A DNA stretch of 64,000 nucleotides from Lachnospiraceae bacterium (GTDB lineage: Bacteria; Bacillota; Clostridia; Lachnospirales; Lachnospiraceae): contig JAHZFJ010000015.1 in assembly GCA_019421365.1 (NCBI GenBank), forward strand, positions 1-64,000. Reading direction: 5' to 3'. The notes under the pieces are model-generated. The model searched no databases, had not been told where the DNA came from, and saw nothing but the letters and a program-made list of their open reading frames with translations. Shown piece by piece: positions 8,510-16,520 of the stretch (within the stretch, counting starts at the first letter, position 1; the number at the start of each line of letters is the position of its first letter). Both the position numbers and the translations under genes were made by a program.

Positions 8510-9226
8510 CTATTTTTGTTCCCCTTCCTTAACCTTTGTTAACGTTTCACGGTTAGCAACACAATCAGAACCATGACAGCTACTACAGTTTCCGCCACAT
8601 GCAATTGCTTCTTCTTTTCCTTCTCCATTCGTAGCTGAAGGTGCTTTAAATTTGTTTTGAAGCGCCGTTAACATTGCAAGTACGAAGAATGCACCTGGTG
8701 CTAAGACAAAGATTATTGCTGGTTCATAAGAACTTGGCATAATATTTGCATTGAAGATTGAACCATTACCAATGAACTCTCTAAATGTACCGATTAATGT
8801 TAGGCCTACTGTGAATCCTAGACCCATTCCCATACCATCAAAGATAGATAATCCTACCGGATTCTTTGATGCATAAGACTCTGCTCTACCTAAGATAATA
8901 CAGTTAACAACGATTAAAGGAATATAAATTCCTAATGTATCATATAACGATGGAATATATGCTTGTAATACAAACTGTACGATTGTTACGAACGAAGCAA
9001 CAACCACGATGTACGCTGGCATTCTTACACTGTCTGGTATCATCTTACGTAACATAGAAATCAGCATATTAGACATAATTAATACTACAGTTGTTGTTAA
9101 ACCCATCCCCATACCATTTATGGCTGATGTAGTTACAGCTAATGTTGGACACATACCTAGCATTAACACGAAGGTAGGGTTTTCTTTGATAATACCATTA
9201 TATAAACGTTCAAAATACTTATTCAT
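8510..9226 (-). CDS. rnfE: Rnf complex membrane subunit E with Cys-rich C-terminal tail
   Basis: RnfE is the partner of RnfA in the membrane core. Motifs LMLGMCPTLAVTTS and VNCIILGRAESYA are typical, and six helices are predicted. The ATG at 9226 is chosen because the upstream TTG overlaps the AGGAGG site. After the last helix comes a ~40-residue hydrophilic tail with CGGNCSSCHGSDC, four Cys and one His in 13 residues, which is not part of the basic RnfE/NqrD fold and could bind metal or a cluster. Confidence 0.95.
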   Translation of the reverse strand: MNKYFERLYNGIIKENPTFVLMLGMCPTLAVTTSAINGMGMGLTTTVVLIMSNMLISMLRKMIPDSVRMPAYIVVVASFVTIVQFVLQAYIPSLYDTLGIYIPLIVVNCIILGRAESYASKNPVGLSIFDGMGMGLGFTVGLTLIGTFREFIGNGSIFNANIMPSSYEPAIIFVLAPGAFFVLAMLTALQNKFKAPSATNGEGKEEAIACGGNCSSCHGSDCVANRETLTKVKEGEQK

Positions 9227-9237
9227 TCCCAAACCTC

Positions 9238-9882
9238 CTATTGAAATAAGCAGTTCTTAGCAAAGAAGATTCCTGCATTCACTGCTCCTGTTACAGCTTT
9301 TGTTGTAATAGTTGCACCACTAATTGCGTCAATTTCGTTTTCAGCAGTTGCACCAACTTTCGTATATGCAAACTGTTCAACATTCTTATCTTTGTACTGA
9401 TTCTTAAATGCACTCTCGTCAGCTTTCATTCCAAGTCCAGCAGTCTCACTAATTGAGAGGATTTCCATACCCGTTACAGTCCCATCAGTACGAATACCAA
9501 GAGAGATTTTGATATCTCCACCGTATCCATTAGCTGTTATAACATTCATTACGTAACCAACTAAAGAATCGGAAGAATCATACGCCTCTAATGCCTCACT
9601 GATTGTAATACCTGAATAATCAGCACCTTCTGTAATTGTAGAATCCGATAACACTTCAGATGATTCCTCTACCGCCATATTCACGGTATCATTTTCCTTA
9701 AATGATGCAGCGTCTGCGAATACCGTTTGATATGCTCTCTGCTTTGTTTCCTGTTCCTGTTTTTTAATTGGTTCTTTTGTTATCTCATATACGAATCCAA
9801 GTAATACTCCGGCTACTAATGTTATACAAAACAATGCCAATGCATCCTTAATAATTGTGTTCTTTGCTTTTGCTTTACTCAT
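9238..9882 (-). CDS. rnfG: Rnf complex subunit G, covalent FMN protein
   Basis: RnfG has one N-terminal helix and a soluble FMN-binding domain on the outer face. The flavinylation motif SGATIT is present near the C-terminus (AISGATITTKAVTGAVN), where FMN is joined to Thr by a phosphoester bond. The start is the ATG in an 8-base overlap with the rnfD stop; a longer frame begins within the AAGGAG site and is rejected. About 214 residues. Confidence 0.96.
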   Translation of the reverse strand: MSKAKAKNTIIKDALALFCITLVAGVLLGFVYEITKEPIKKQEQETKQRAYQTVFADAASFKENDTVNMAVEESSEVLSDSTITEGADYSGITISEALEAYDSSDSLVGYVMNVITANGYGGDIKISLGIRTDGTVTGMEILSISETAGLGMKADESAFKNQYKDKNVEQFAYTKVGATAENEIDAISGATITTKAVTGAVNAGIFFAKNCLFQ

Positions 9883-10813
9883 GTTTTGCACGCTCCTTCC
9901 CAAATGGTGTTGGTAACGTAACTTTCTCTATTAAAGGCACTAATAGATTACAGAAGATAATCGCGTAAGAAACACCTTCCGCAGAACCTCCGAACAAGCG
10001 GAATATTCCTGTTAATACACCAAGTAGGATACCAAATATAATCTGACCCATTGGAGTAATTGGACTTGATACATAATCCGTTGCCATAAAGAAGGCACCT
10101 AGAATTAAACCACCACCAAAAAGATGAGTTAATAGGAACGTTGTATTAAATCCTTCTCCACCAAAGATTAAGATGAAGATCATAAAGCTTCCTATATACG
10201 TTAAAGGAATGCGAAGCGATATTACTTTTCTAAAAAGAAGATATGCTGCTCCAAGTAATAATGCAAGAACTGATGTCTCTCCGATTGTACCCGCAATATT
10301 ACCTAAAAACATTGTTGTAACAGATGCCGTCTCTTCACCACTCTTAAGTAGTGCAAGTGGTGTTGCACCTGATACTCCATCATATGTAAAAGTGGTCATT
10401 CTTCCTGTGAATGATATTAATAAGAAACATCTTGCTGCTAATGCTGGATTCATAAAGTTTTGTCCTAATCCACCATATAATTGTTTAACAATTAAAATTG
10501 CAAACACACCACCAATGATTGGTATCCATAAAGGAACACTCGATGGTAGATTCAATGCTAGTAATAATCCAGTTACAAGTGCACTGAAGTCATATGTTGT
10601 AACTTTTTTATGCATACATTTTTGATATGTATACTCTGTTAGTACACATGTTGCTATAGTTACTATAATAATTAATAATGCTTTCAAACCGAAATTAATA
10701 ATCCCAGCTATACTGGCTGGTATCAACGCAAATGCCACATCTCTCATAATTATGCTTGTAGAATCCTTACTTCTTACATGTGGCGATGCGGATACATTCA
10801 ACAAATCGTTCAC
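9875..10813 (-). CDS. rnfD: Rnf complex subunit D, covalent FMN membrane protein
   Basis: The 312-residue multi-helix protein is RnfD, which carries a covalently bound FMN and takes part in ion translocation. The flavin site SGATPL is seen in YDGVSGATPLALLKSG. The N-terminal SPHVRSKDSTSIIMRDV segment is typical of RnfD/NqrB. It follows rnfC by about 60 bases and overlaps rnfG. An ApbE-type flavin transferase would be needed and is not in this window. Confidence 0.96.
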   Translation of the reverse strand: MNDLLNVSASPHVRSKDSTSIIMRDVAFALIPASIAGIINFGLKALLIIIVTIATCVLTEYTYQKCMHKKVTTYDFSALVTGLLLALNLPSSVPLWIPIIGGVFAILIVKQLYGGLGQNFMNPALAARCFLLISFTGRMTTFTYDGVSGATPLALLKSGEETASVTTMFLGNIAGTIGETSVLALLLGAAYLLFRKVISLRIPLTYIGSFMIFILIFGGEGFNTTFLLTHLFGGGLILGAFFMATDYVSSPITPMGQIIFGILLGVLTGIFRLFGGSAEGVSYAIIFCNLLVPLIEKVTLPTPFGKERAKHE

Positions 10814-10872
10814 GATTTTGCACCTCTCATTTCATTTTCTATATTCATATAAAGCAATAGCGTTGTTATACA

Positions 10873-12192
10873 CTACTTCTTTCTACTATCTATTACACTT
10901 CTTCTTGTCTGCTTAAATGCTTGGGTTAATCTACGTTTAGCCGGGCATACATACGTACAGCAACCGCATTCATAACATTCCATACCATTCACTTTTACAA
11001 AACTTTCATTATCAAAGTTCTCGGAATATTCAAGCATCTTCTGAGGAACTAATTTACTTGGACAGGCTTGTACGCAACGTCCACACCTGATACACGCTGT
11101 AGGCTCATGCTCTGCTACCTCATCTTTGGTCAGACAAAGAAGTGCTGATGAAGTCTTCGTTACTGGTATATCTAATGAGAATAATGCAATACCCATCATC
11201 GGTCCACCCGAAACAATCTTTTCTGGTTTTGTAATAAATCCTCCCGCTGCTTCAACTAACTCTCTATAGTTCATACCTGTCTTAACGTTAAAGTTTTGTG
11301 GATCCTTTATAGCATCACCTGTAACCGTAATTATTCTTCTCATTAGAGGTGTCGATTCACATACAGCCATATATACTGATATACACGTATCAATATTATT
11401 AACTACGCAACCTACATCAGCAGGAAGCATTGTTGAATTAATCTTCCTTCCTGTAGACATATAGATTAGTTGACGCTCTGCACCTTGTGGGAATTTTGTC
11501 TTAAGAACTTTAACTTGGATTTTCTCTTCATCCTTAACTAATTCCTCTAACTTCTTAATTGCTTCTGGTTTATTATCTTCAACCGCAATAATTCCCTTAG
11601 CATTTTCAAATAATGCTAATATTACTTTTAAACCTTCAACAATCTTATCTGTCTCTTCCATCATCATACGATAGTCAGATGTAAGATATGGCTCACACTC
11701 TGCTCCATTTACAATTACATATTCAATCTTACTATCATCTTTTGGCGTAATTTTTACATGGGTAGGAAATCCTGCTCCACCCATACCTACTAAACCAGCT
11801 TCCTTCACAATACTACGTATCTCTTCCTTTGTTAACGTAGTATAATCACGCTTTTGTCCAATAGTCTGGATTGTCTCATACTTCTCATCATTCTCTACCA
11901 CTATTACTGTCTCTTTGTTTCCAGATACAACTAGTCTCTTCTCGATTGCCTTTACGGTACCTGATACCGAGGCAATTACATTCACAGATACATAACCTTG
12001 TGCTTCACCTATAATCTGTCCAGCCAAAATTCGATCTCCAACTGCTACTATAGGTTTCGCAGGTGCCCCAATATGTTGAGACATCGGATAAACTAATTCG
12101 CCCTTTGGTAGAACCATTTTGACAGGCTTATCCATGGACAATTTCTTGCCTTCATAAGGATGAATTCCACCTTTAAATGTTGACAATAACAT
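10873..12192 (-). CDS. rnfC: Rnf complex subunit C, NADH-binding iron-sulfur protein
   Basis: RnfC is the peripheral subunit that reduces NAD+. The ~439-residue product has the GGIHPYEGKK start, a flavin/nucleotide-binding fold around GMGGAGFPTHVK, and two ferredoxin motifs near the C-terminus (CIRCGRCVQACPS and CYECGCCTYVCPAKR). The ATG at 12192 with an AAAAGAGGT site is preferred over a TTG 14 codons upstream. It is the first gene of the rnf operon. Confidence 0.96.
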   Translation of the reverse strand: MLLSTFKGGIHPYEGKKLSMDKPVKMVLPKGELVYPMSQHIGAPAKPIVAVGDRILAGQIIGEAQGYVSVNVIASVSGTVKAIEKRLVVSGNKETVIVVENDEKYETIQTIGQKRDYTTLTKEEIRSIVKEAGLVGMGGAGFPTHVKITPKDDSKIEYVIVNGAECEPYLTSDYRMMMEETDKIVEGLKVILALFENAKGIIAVEDNKPEAIKKLEELVKDEEKIQVKVLKTKFPQGAERQLIYMSTGRKINSTMLPADVGCVVNNIDTCISVYMAVCESTPLMRRIITVTGDAIKDPQNFNVKTGMNYRELVEAAGGFITKPEKIVSGGPMMGIALFSLDIPVTKTSSALLCLTKDEVAEHEPTACIRCGRCVQACPSKLVPQKMLEYSENFDNESFVKVNGMECYECGCCTYVCPAKRRLTQAFKQTRRSVIDSRKK

Positions 12193-12278
12193 TCTTATTA
12201 CCTCTTTTCCTTTATTGTAAAACGGACTTTGCAACCCGCTCCACTTCTTGCTACACTATTAGCGAAAACAATATGTAT

Positions 12279-12307
12279 ATTATAATAAAATTTTCCTTTA
12301 TGTTCAA
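12279..12307 (-). promoter_or_regulatory. Promoter of rnfCDGEAB
   Basis: TTGAAC and a perfect TATAAT lie 17 bases apart on the minus strand, giving a leader of about 80 bases before rnfC. Spacing and sequence fit a strong housekeeping promoter. Confidence 0.8.
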
Positions 12308-12379
12308 TAAATGTTATTTATTTAGCAATGTTTTGTTGAAAATAGTCGTATATTGTATTAGTTAATAGCAGACAAAGAA

Positions 12380-12418
12380 GCCTTGTCTATTAAATACTAT
12401 ATACCTAATAAACAAGGC
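12380..12418. other. Hairpin in the rnfC-tetR gap
   Basis: A seven-bp stem (GCCTTGT/ACAAGGC) with an AT-rich 25-base loop lies between the tetR terminator and the rnf promoter. It may back up the terminator; there is no clear T-run. The gap 12193-12526 otherwise holds the rnf promoter and the tetR terminator. Confidence 0.35.
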
Positions 12419-12451
12419 CAATATGGCACACGTGTCCCATAAAAATCCATT

Positions 12452-12472
12452 AAAAAAGCTCTTCATAGAGCT
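12452..12472 (-). terminator. Rho-independent terminator after tetR
   Basis: AGCTCT/AGAGCT arms around a four-base loop are followed by six T on the minus strand, about 55 bases past the regulator's stop codon. Confidence 0.75.
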
Positions 12473-12526
12473 AATTCAAAACGTAATCACTTACATTGAA
12501 AATTTTATCATATTTTGTAAAATGTG

Positions 12527-13150
12527 TCAAATTTTATTCTTTAAAGGCTTTAAGAGTATATTTAATGACTCTTTAAAGTATTCCAAACTTGATTTCTCAT
12601 GCTCTTGTATATAATGCTGTTCTCTTGGTATCACTCTTTGCGCTAATCCCCATAACAAGGTCATAATAATCCCTACCTCATCAGAGCACTCCTGGTTTTT
12701 TCTTATACTTCCATCCTGTATTCCCTCGTTATAATACCTAACTGCAGGACATCTATATGCATTATTGAAAGAAACATACTCATCTGCTTCTTCACTATCT
12801 GGATACACATCTGTAAATATTTGATCAAACTCATCTAGAAAACGCACCTTATCCGGATTATTAATCATTGTCTCAGCCATGCTATTTAGATACGATACAA
12901 GCTTATCATATCCATTCATGTTTTCTGCTTCTTGATCATCAACTGATATTTCCTGCAATTCAACTAATATATCCTTCGCAATGTAGAACGATATGGCTTC
13001 TTTGCTCACAAAATGTCGATATAAGGTACTTCGTCCTATCCCAGCCTGCTTCGCTATGTGCTTCATCTCCGTCTTTTGAATCCCATGTTTTAAAAACAAG
13101 TCTCTTGTCACATCTATAATTCTCTTATCAACTTCATCAAGTGTCCTCAT
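12527..13150 (-). CDS. TetR/AcrR-family transcriptional regulator
   Basis: The 207-residue protein has an N-terminal TetR helix-turn-helix (MKHIAKQAGIGRSTLYRHFVSKEAI, residues ~26-50) and a divergent ligand-binding domain. Ligand and targets cannot be read from sequence. A perfect promoter with a large palindrome just downstream precedes the gene, which fits self-repression. It lies upstream of rnf on the same strand but is separated from it by a terminator, so control of rnf is only a guess. Confidence 0.93.
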   Translation of the reverse strand: MRTLDEVDKRIIDVTRDLFLKHGIQKTEMKHIAKQAGIGRSTLYRHFVSKEAISFYIAKDILVELQEISVDDQEAENMNGYDKLVSYLNSMAETMINNPDKVRFLDEFDQIFTDVYPDSEEADEYVSFNNAYRCPAVRYYNEGIQDGSIRKNQECSDEVGIIMTLLWGLAQRVIPREQHYIQEHEKSSLEYFKESLNILLKPLKNKI

Positions 13151-13221
13151 ACCTCTCCCCCTTCCTATGTACTGCTTTTCGTATCTTAAGATACCTCTTG
13201 GATAAGCGAGCGTTCGCTAGG

Positions 13222-13249
13222 GTTTAGGACTATAGTACTATTCCTAAAC
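13222..13249. promoter_or_regulatory. Palindrome at the tetR transcription start, probable operator
   Basis: GTTTAGGA and TCCTAAAC form an eight-bp inverted repeat around a centre that itself contains ATAGTACTAT. It begins right after the tetR -10 box, where a bound repressor would block initiation. Two more palindromes follow toward the gene (AGCGA..TCGCT at 13205-13218 and GTATCTTAAGATAC), so a structured leader is an alternative reading. Confidence 0.55.
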
Positions 13250-13257
13250 TATATTTC

Positions 13258-13287
13258 ATTATAGAAACACAGTCCTTATCTTGTCAA
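13258..13287 (-). promoter_or_regulatory. Promoter of the tetR-family gene
   Basis: TTGACA and TATAAT, both perfect, are separated by 18 bases on the minus strand, about 110 bases before the start codon. Confidence 0.85.
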
Positions 13288-13357
13288 GTTTCTAGTTTAC
13301 TATGACATAAGAAAGAGCCATCATACTAAGATTCCCTAGCACGACAGCTCTTATGAA

Positions 13358-13618
13358 TTATCTTTCTCCTACTCTGTGTAGGTATTTCTCTCTTGTTGCA
13401 AGACCACCTCGAATATGTCTCTCTGACTTGTTCAAATCAAGTACGACACGTGCTCGTTCGGCAAGAGCGCGATTAATAAATGGTAGTCGCTCTGTTACGT
13501 CTTTATGTACCGTCGATTTGGATATCCCAAATTTCTTTGCGGTTTGCCTTACTGTTGCATTGTAATCGATAATATAGTTTGCTATATCGACTGCTCGCTC
13601 TTCTATGTACCCTTTCAA
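13358..13618 (-). CDS. spoIIID: Sporulation transcriptional regulator SpoIIID
   Basis: SpoIIID is the small mother-cell DNA-binding protein that both activates and represses sigma-E genes during sporulation. The 86 residues match it along the whole length: YIEERAVDIANYI, the helix-turn-helix RQTAKKFGISKSTVHKDVTERLP, and the C-terminal RHIRGGLATREKY basic helix. The start is a TTG with an AGGGGG site seven bases upstream and lines up with the Bacillus protein. It supports an endospore-forming host. Confidence 0.96.
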   Translation of the reverse strand: MKGYIEERAVDIANYIIDYNATVRQTAKKFGISKSTVHKDVTERLPFINRALAERARVVLDLNKSERHIRGGLATREKYLHRVGER

Positions 13619-13693
13619 GAGGAGTCCCCCTAGTAACCTTGTTTTTACATTGTATTCTTACCCTAGGGATTTTATGCAACGCTAATTATATAA

Positions 13694-15880
13694 TTAAGAA
13701 GTAACTTGAAAGGCACCAACAATCTCATCTAAGTCATTCGAGGAATACTCTAACCCCTCAAGAACTTTTTCTAATTTTTCTACTTGTCTCATGATATCCT
13801 GGATCTTATCTTTAGCCAACTGATTACTTTCTTCCCCGATTTGAACGCTCTCTTCACTCTTACTAGCCATATCAGATATATTACTACTAACTTCCATTAT
13901 GACTGCATTCTCATCCTCCATAATATCTAGAATTGTAGATATACTATTCGATACATCAACAACAAGTTCAACTGCTTTCGTACTTTCTCTTGTACTCTTA
14001 ACACTTACTTTTACTTTTTCATCAATTACTTCAATATTGGAATTAGTGTTCCCGATTTCTTTTTGTATTGCAAGGATTAATCCTTCTATCACCTTTGTAG
14101 CTTCTTGCGTATCCATTGATAACTTCTTGATTTCCTCTGCTACCACTGCAAATCCACGACCTGCCTCACCTGCTCTTGCTGCTTCAATTGATGCATTTAG
14201 CGCAAGTAGATTGGTCTGATTGCTAATACTTGCAATGGTACTTACGATATTGGTAATCTCCTGTGATTTTAAGCCTAGTTGTCCAATACTTGATACAGCA
14301 TTTCCCATGGCTGATTCCAACTCGTCAATTGATGATAAGACTTGTTTCGTTACATCTTTAGCCGATTCAGCAGCTTCACTTGTACTTGCTGTTTTGCTTT
14401 GAATCTCTTTCATCATAGTCTGAAGTTCTTCATTCTTTTGGAACGATTCTGCAATCTTTAAAACTTCAGTTTGCGTATTGCGAAACAACGAATTCTGTTT
14501 AATAGAATTATTCGTTAATACATTAATAGTATCATCAATACTAGCAATACTTCCTTCTATCTTCTTAGATGCTTTTGTTACTCTTTTAATAGCATGTTGT
14601 TCTGATTTAACAGAATTACCAACACGTCGTATCATATGCATCTGGTTACTTATAAACTTATTAAACCACCTGCCTAGTTCGCCTATTTCATTTGGTGCAT
14701 TAATAGTTACACGTTTTGTAAGATCTCCCTCGCCCTCTGCTATATTTCTTAGAATCTTAACTGTACTATTAATAGGCTTAACAATTAATCTCTTAGTTAA
14801 TATGTACATAGCTACCGATACAATCCCTATATATAAGATGCTAGCTACCGCAGTTGTAAGATATTTTTCTGCTAGCAAACTAATTATAGCAACCATAGCT
14901 GTTATGAACGCCATGCTAATTGGCATGATTTTAGTTAATCCGTTAAAATGATAAATCTCAGCAATATCCCCCTCACACATCATACCCCATACTTCATCGG
15001 AATAAGGTGGTATAATTTGCGTCCCTTTACCACCCACTAGTATGTGACGATAGTCTGGATATCCAGGCCAACAATCAAGATTTTCCCCATTATCTATAGT
15101 TGCCTGCACTCCTTTATGAAGCTCATTTGTTGCCGGGTCAGTAAATTGTATCTCAAATTCAGTATGTTCCTTAATCTTTACCGTTCCCCATCTTGAAGTC
15201 TTAACCCCATCTTTCAGATTCTCACCGTGAGTAAATGTCCGATCTTCAAATCTACTTCGTGATATGGCCGTACCTGGTAAAATTCCTCTGTTATTGTGAA
15301 TCATAAAGAGATAGTTATCTCCTGATTCCTTATATACATGGGTATCCTCTTCCTGTATTATATTAGACATATCATCATTGAGAACTCTTACATATAGAAT
15401 ATACTCTATGTTATTATTCGCAAAAGGTTTAGAAAACATCAATGTCACTTCGTCTGCAAATAACTTATTCTCCGATATAATATCCAACGTTTTCTTATCA
15501 CAATAAGGCCCATACATGTATTGTTCGTTATTCTTGCCTTTTTGGTAATTTGGAAAGGCACTATATACATCTCCAATATGCTTTGTAAATGAGGAAGAAA
15601 TAACTGTTCCTTCCCCATCCACAATGAAAACTTCTAAGAAATCTTCATATCGATTCTGCATATCCCAAACAATTTCACCAAAAGCCTCTCGTTCGTCCGA
15701 AGAAGATCGTAATGTCTTTTCGATACCATCAACCTGTCTCCATTGATCCTTAAACCAATTGTCCAAAGCTTTCTTTCTACCTTTAGAAATTCCTTCAAAC
15801 ACCGACTCTGATTTTCTATGTAATCTACGATTACATAGATACCTCATCTTCTCTTTTAACATATTCCTATCACATCCCAT
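13694..15880 (-). CDS. Methyl-accepting chemotaxis protein with N-terminal sensor and central membrane hairpin
   Basis: The C-terminal half is a classic receptor signalling domain with the hairpin tip SNQTNLLALNASIEAARAGE, which binds CheA/CheW, after a HAMP region (residues ~370-420). Two adjacent membrane helices lie at about 325-365. The first ~310 residues form a Cache-like sensor (DGEGTVISSSFTKHIGDVY; several WGTV/MMCEGDIAEI segments) with no membrane helix before it, so the sensor should be cytoplasmic. The ligand is unknown. Start is uncertain by six codons (second Met at residue 7). Confidence 0.9.
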   Translation of the reverse strand: MGCDRNMLKEKMRYLCNRRLHRKSESVFEGISKGRKKALDNWFKDQWRQVDGIEKTLRSSSDEREAFGEIVWDMQNRYEDFLEVFIVDGEGTVISSSFTKHIGDVYSAFPNYQKGKNNEQYMYGPYCDKKTLDIISENKLFADEVTLMFSKPFANNNIEYILYVRVLNDDMSNIIQEEDTHVYKESGDNYLFMIHNNRGILPGTAISRSRFEDRTFTHGENLKDGVKTSRWGTVKIKEHTEFEIQFTDPATNELHKGVQATIDNGENLDCWPGYPDYRHILVGGKGTQIIPPYSDEVWGMMCEGDIAEIYHFNGLTKIMPISMAFITAMVAIISLLAEKYLTTAVASILYIGIVSVAMYILTKRLIVKPINSTVKILRNIAEGEGDLTKRVTINAPNEIGELGRWFNKFISNQMHMIRRVGNSVKSEQHAIKRVTKASKKIEGSIASIDDTINVLTNNSIKQNSLFRNTQTEVLKIAESFQKNEELQTMMKEIQSKTASTSEAAESAKDVTKQVLSSIDELESAMGNAVSSIGQLGLKSQEITNIVSTIASISNQTNLLALNASIEAARAGEAGRGFAVVAEEIKKLSMDTQEATKVIEGLILAIQKEIGNTNSNIEVIDEKVKVSVKSTRESTKAVELVVDVSNSISTILDIMEDENAVIMEVSSNISDMASKSEESVQIGEESNQLAKDKIQDIMRQVEKLEKVLEGLEYSSNDLDEIVGAFQVTS

Positions 15881-16047
15881 TTGTTAGTTTAACTCGTTAA
15901 AGTATAGTCAATTAATTATATTGTCGAACTAATTAGTTGTCAATTCTTTCTAATAACGCCTAATAATCGTAATCTATCTGTCCTTATTTTCTTTATTTTC
16001 TGATAACTTTTATTTATTTTATTTATAAAGTAACTCAAACTGTCCCA

Positions 16048-16076
16048 TTGTTTTACATTGTAAATTAATGTATAAT
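16048..16076 (+). promoter_or_regulatory. Promoter of the 97-residue protein gene
   Basis: TTGTTT and TATAAT are spaced 17 bases apart, 34 bases before the start codon. Confidence 0.6.
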
Positions 16077-16109
16077 ATAAATCAATCGATAGCAGAAAGG
16101 ACGTGAATT

Positions 16110-16403
16110 ATGAAGTGTCTAAGGACGAATTTGCCCGTAGAAGCAATCCAATATGAGCTTGATCAAGGTATCGAAGATGGATTTGAATTATGGAGCAAAA
16201 TGGTTGTTAATGGTTGGATAAAGACTGACAATTTAGTTGCGGTAACTCGTAAAGATGGTACTGTTGTATGTCCATACATCGATACACAGCGCGGTCGTTC
16301 TTTTATTAAGATTGGCGATTTCATTATTACAGAAGAAGCTGGAGATAGAATTGTATGCGGAAAAGATAAATTCTCTGAGCGTTATGACGTAATTGAAGAT
16401 TAA
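16110..16403 (+). CDS. Small phage-type hypothetical protein
   Basis: The 97 residues have no known catalytic motif. The start (RTNLPVEAIQYE) and end (GDFIITEEAGDRIVCGKDKFSERYDVIE) resemble small phage-encoded proteins that begin RKKPVVVEAIQW and end GDWIIKG...PCKPDIFEKTYE. No other phage gene is nearby, so this is a lone domesticated or stray copy. AAAGGACG precedes the ATG, and it has its own promoter. Function unknown. Confidence 0.7.
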   Translation: MKCLRTNLPVEAIQYELDQGIEDGFELWSKMVVNGWIKTDNLVAVTRKDGTVVCPYIDTQRGRSFIKIGDFIITEEAGDRIVCGKDKFSERYDVIED

Positions 16404-16455
16404 TATACCTATAAAGCTTAGAATACACTCTCATAATCTTTCTATGAAGTAAGCA

Positions 16456-16504
16456 AAGGAGCTATAACAAATCTAACAGTAAACTAGCTTTGTTATAGCT
16501 CCTT
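16456..16504. terminator. Bidirectional hairpin between convergent genes
   Basis: A 16-bp perfect stem (AAGGAGCTATAACAAA and its complement) separates the small plus-strand gene from nspC. The T-runs are poor on both sides, but placement and strength fit a shared terminator. Confidence 0.65.
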
Positions 16505-16520
16505 CATAATAATTATTCCC

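Noticed and set aside
12423..12614. Small plus-strand open frame beside the TetR gene
   Set aside because: It overlaps the tetR 3' end and its terminator on the opposite strand, with no start signal.
16110..16403. Possible prophage remnant
   Set aside because: A single small phage-like gene with no integrase, attachment repeats or structural genes around it does not support a prophage.
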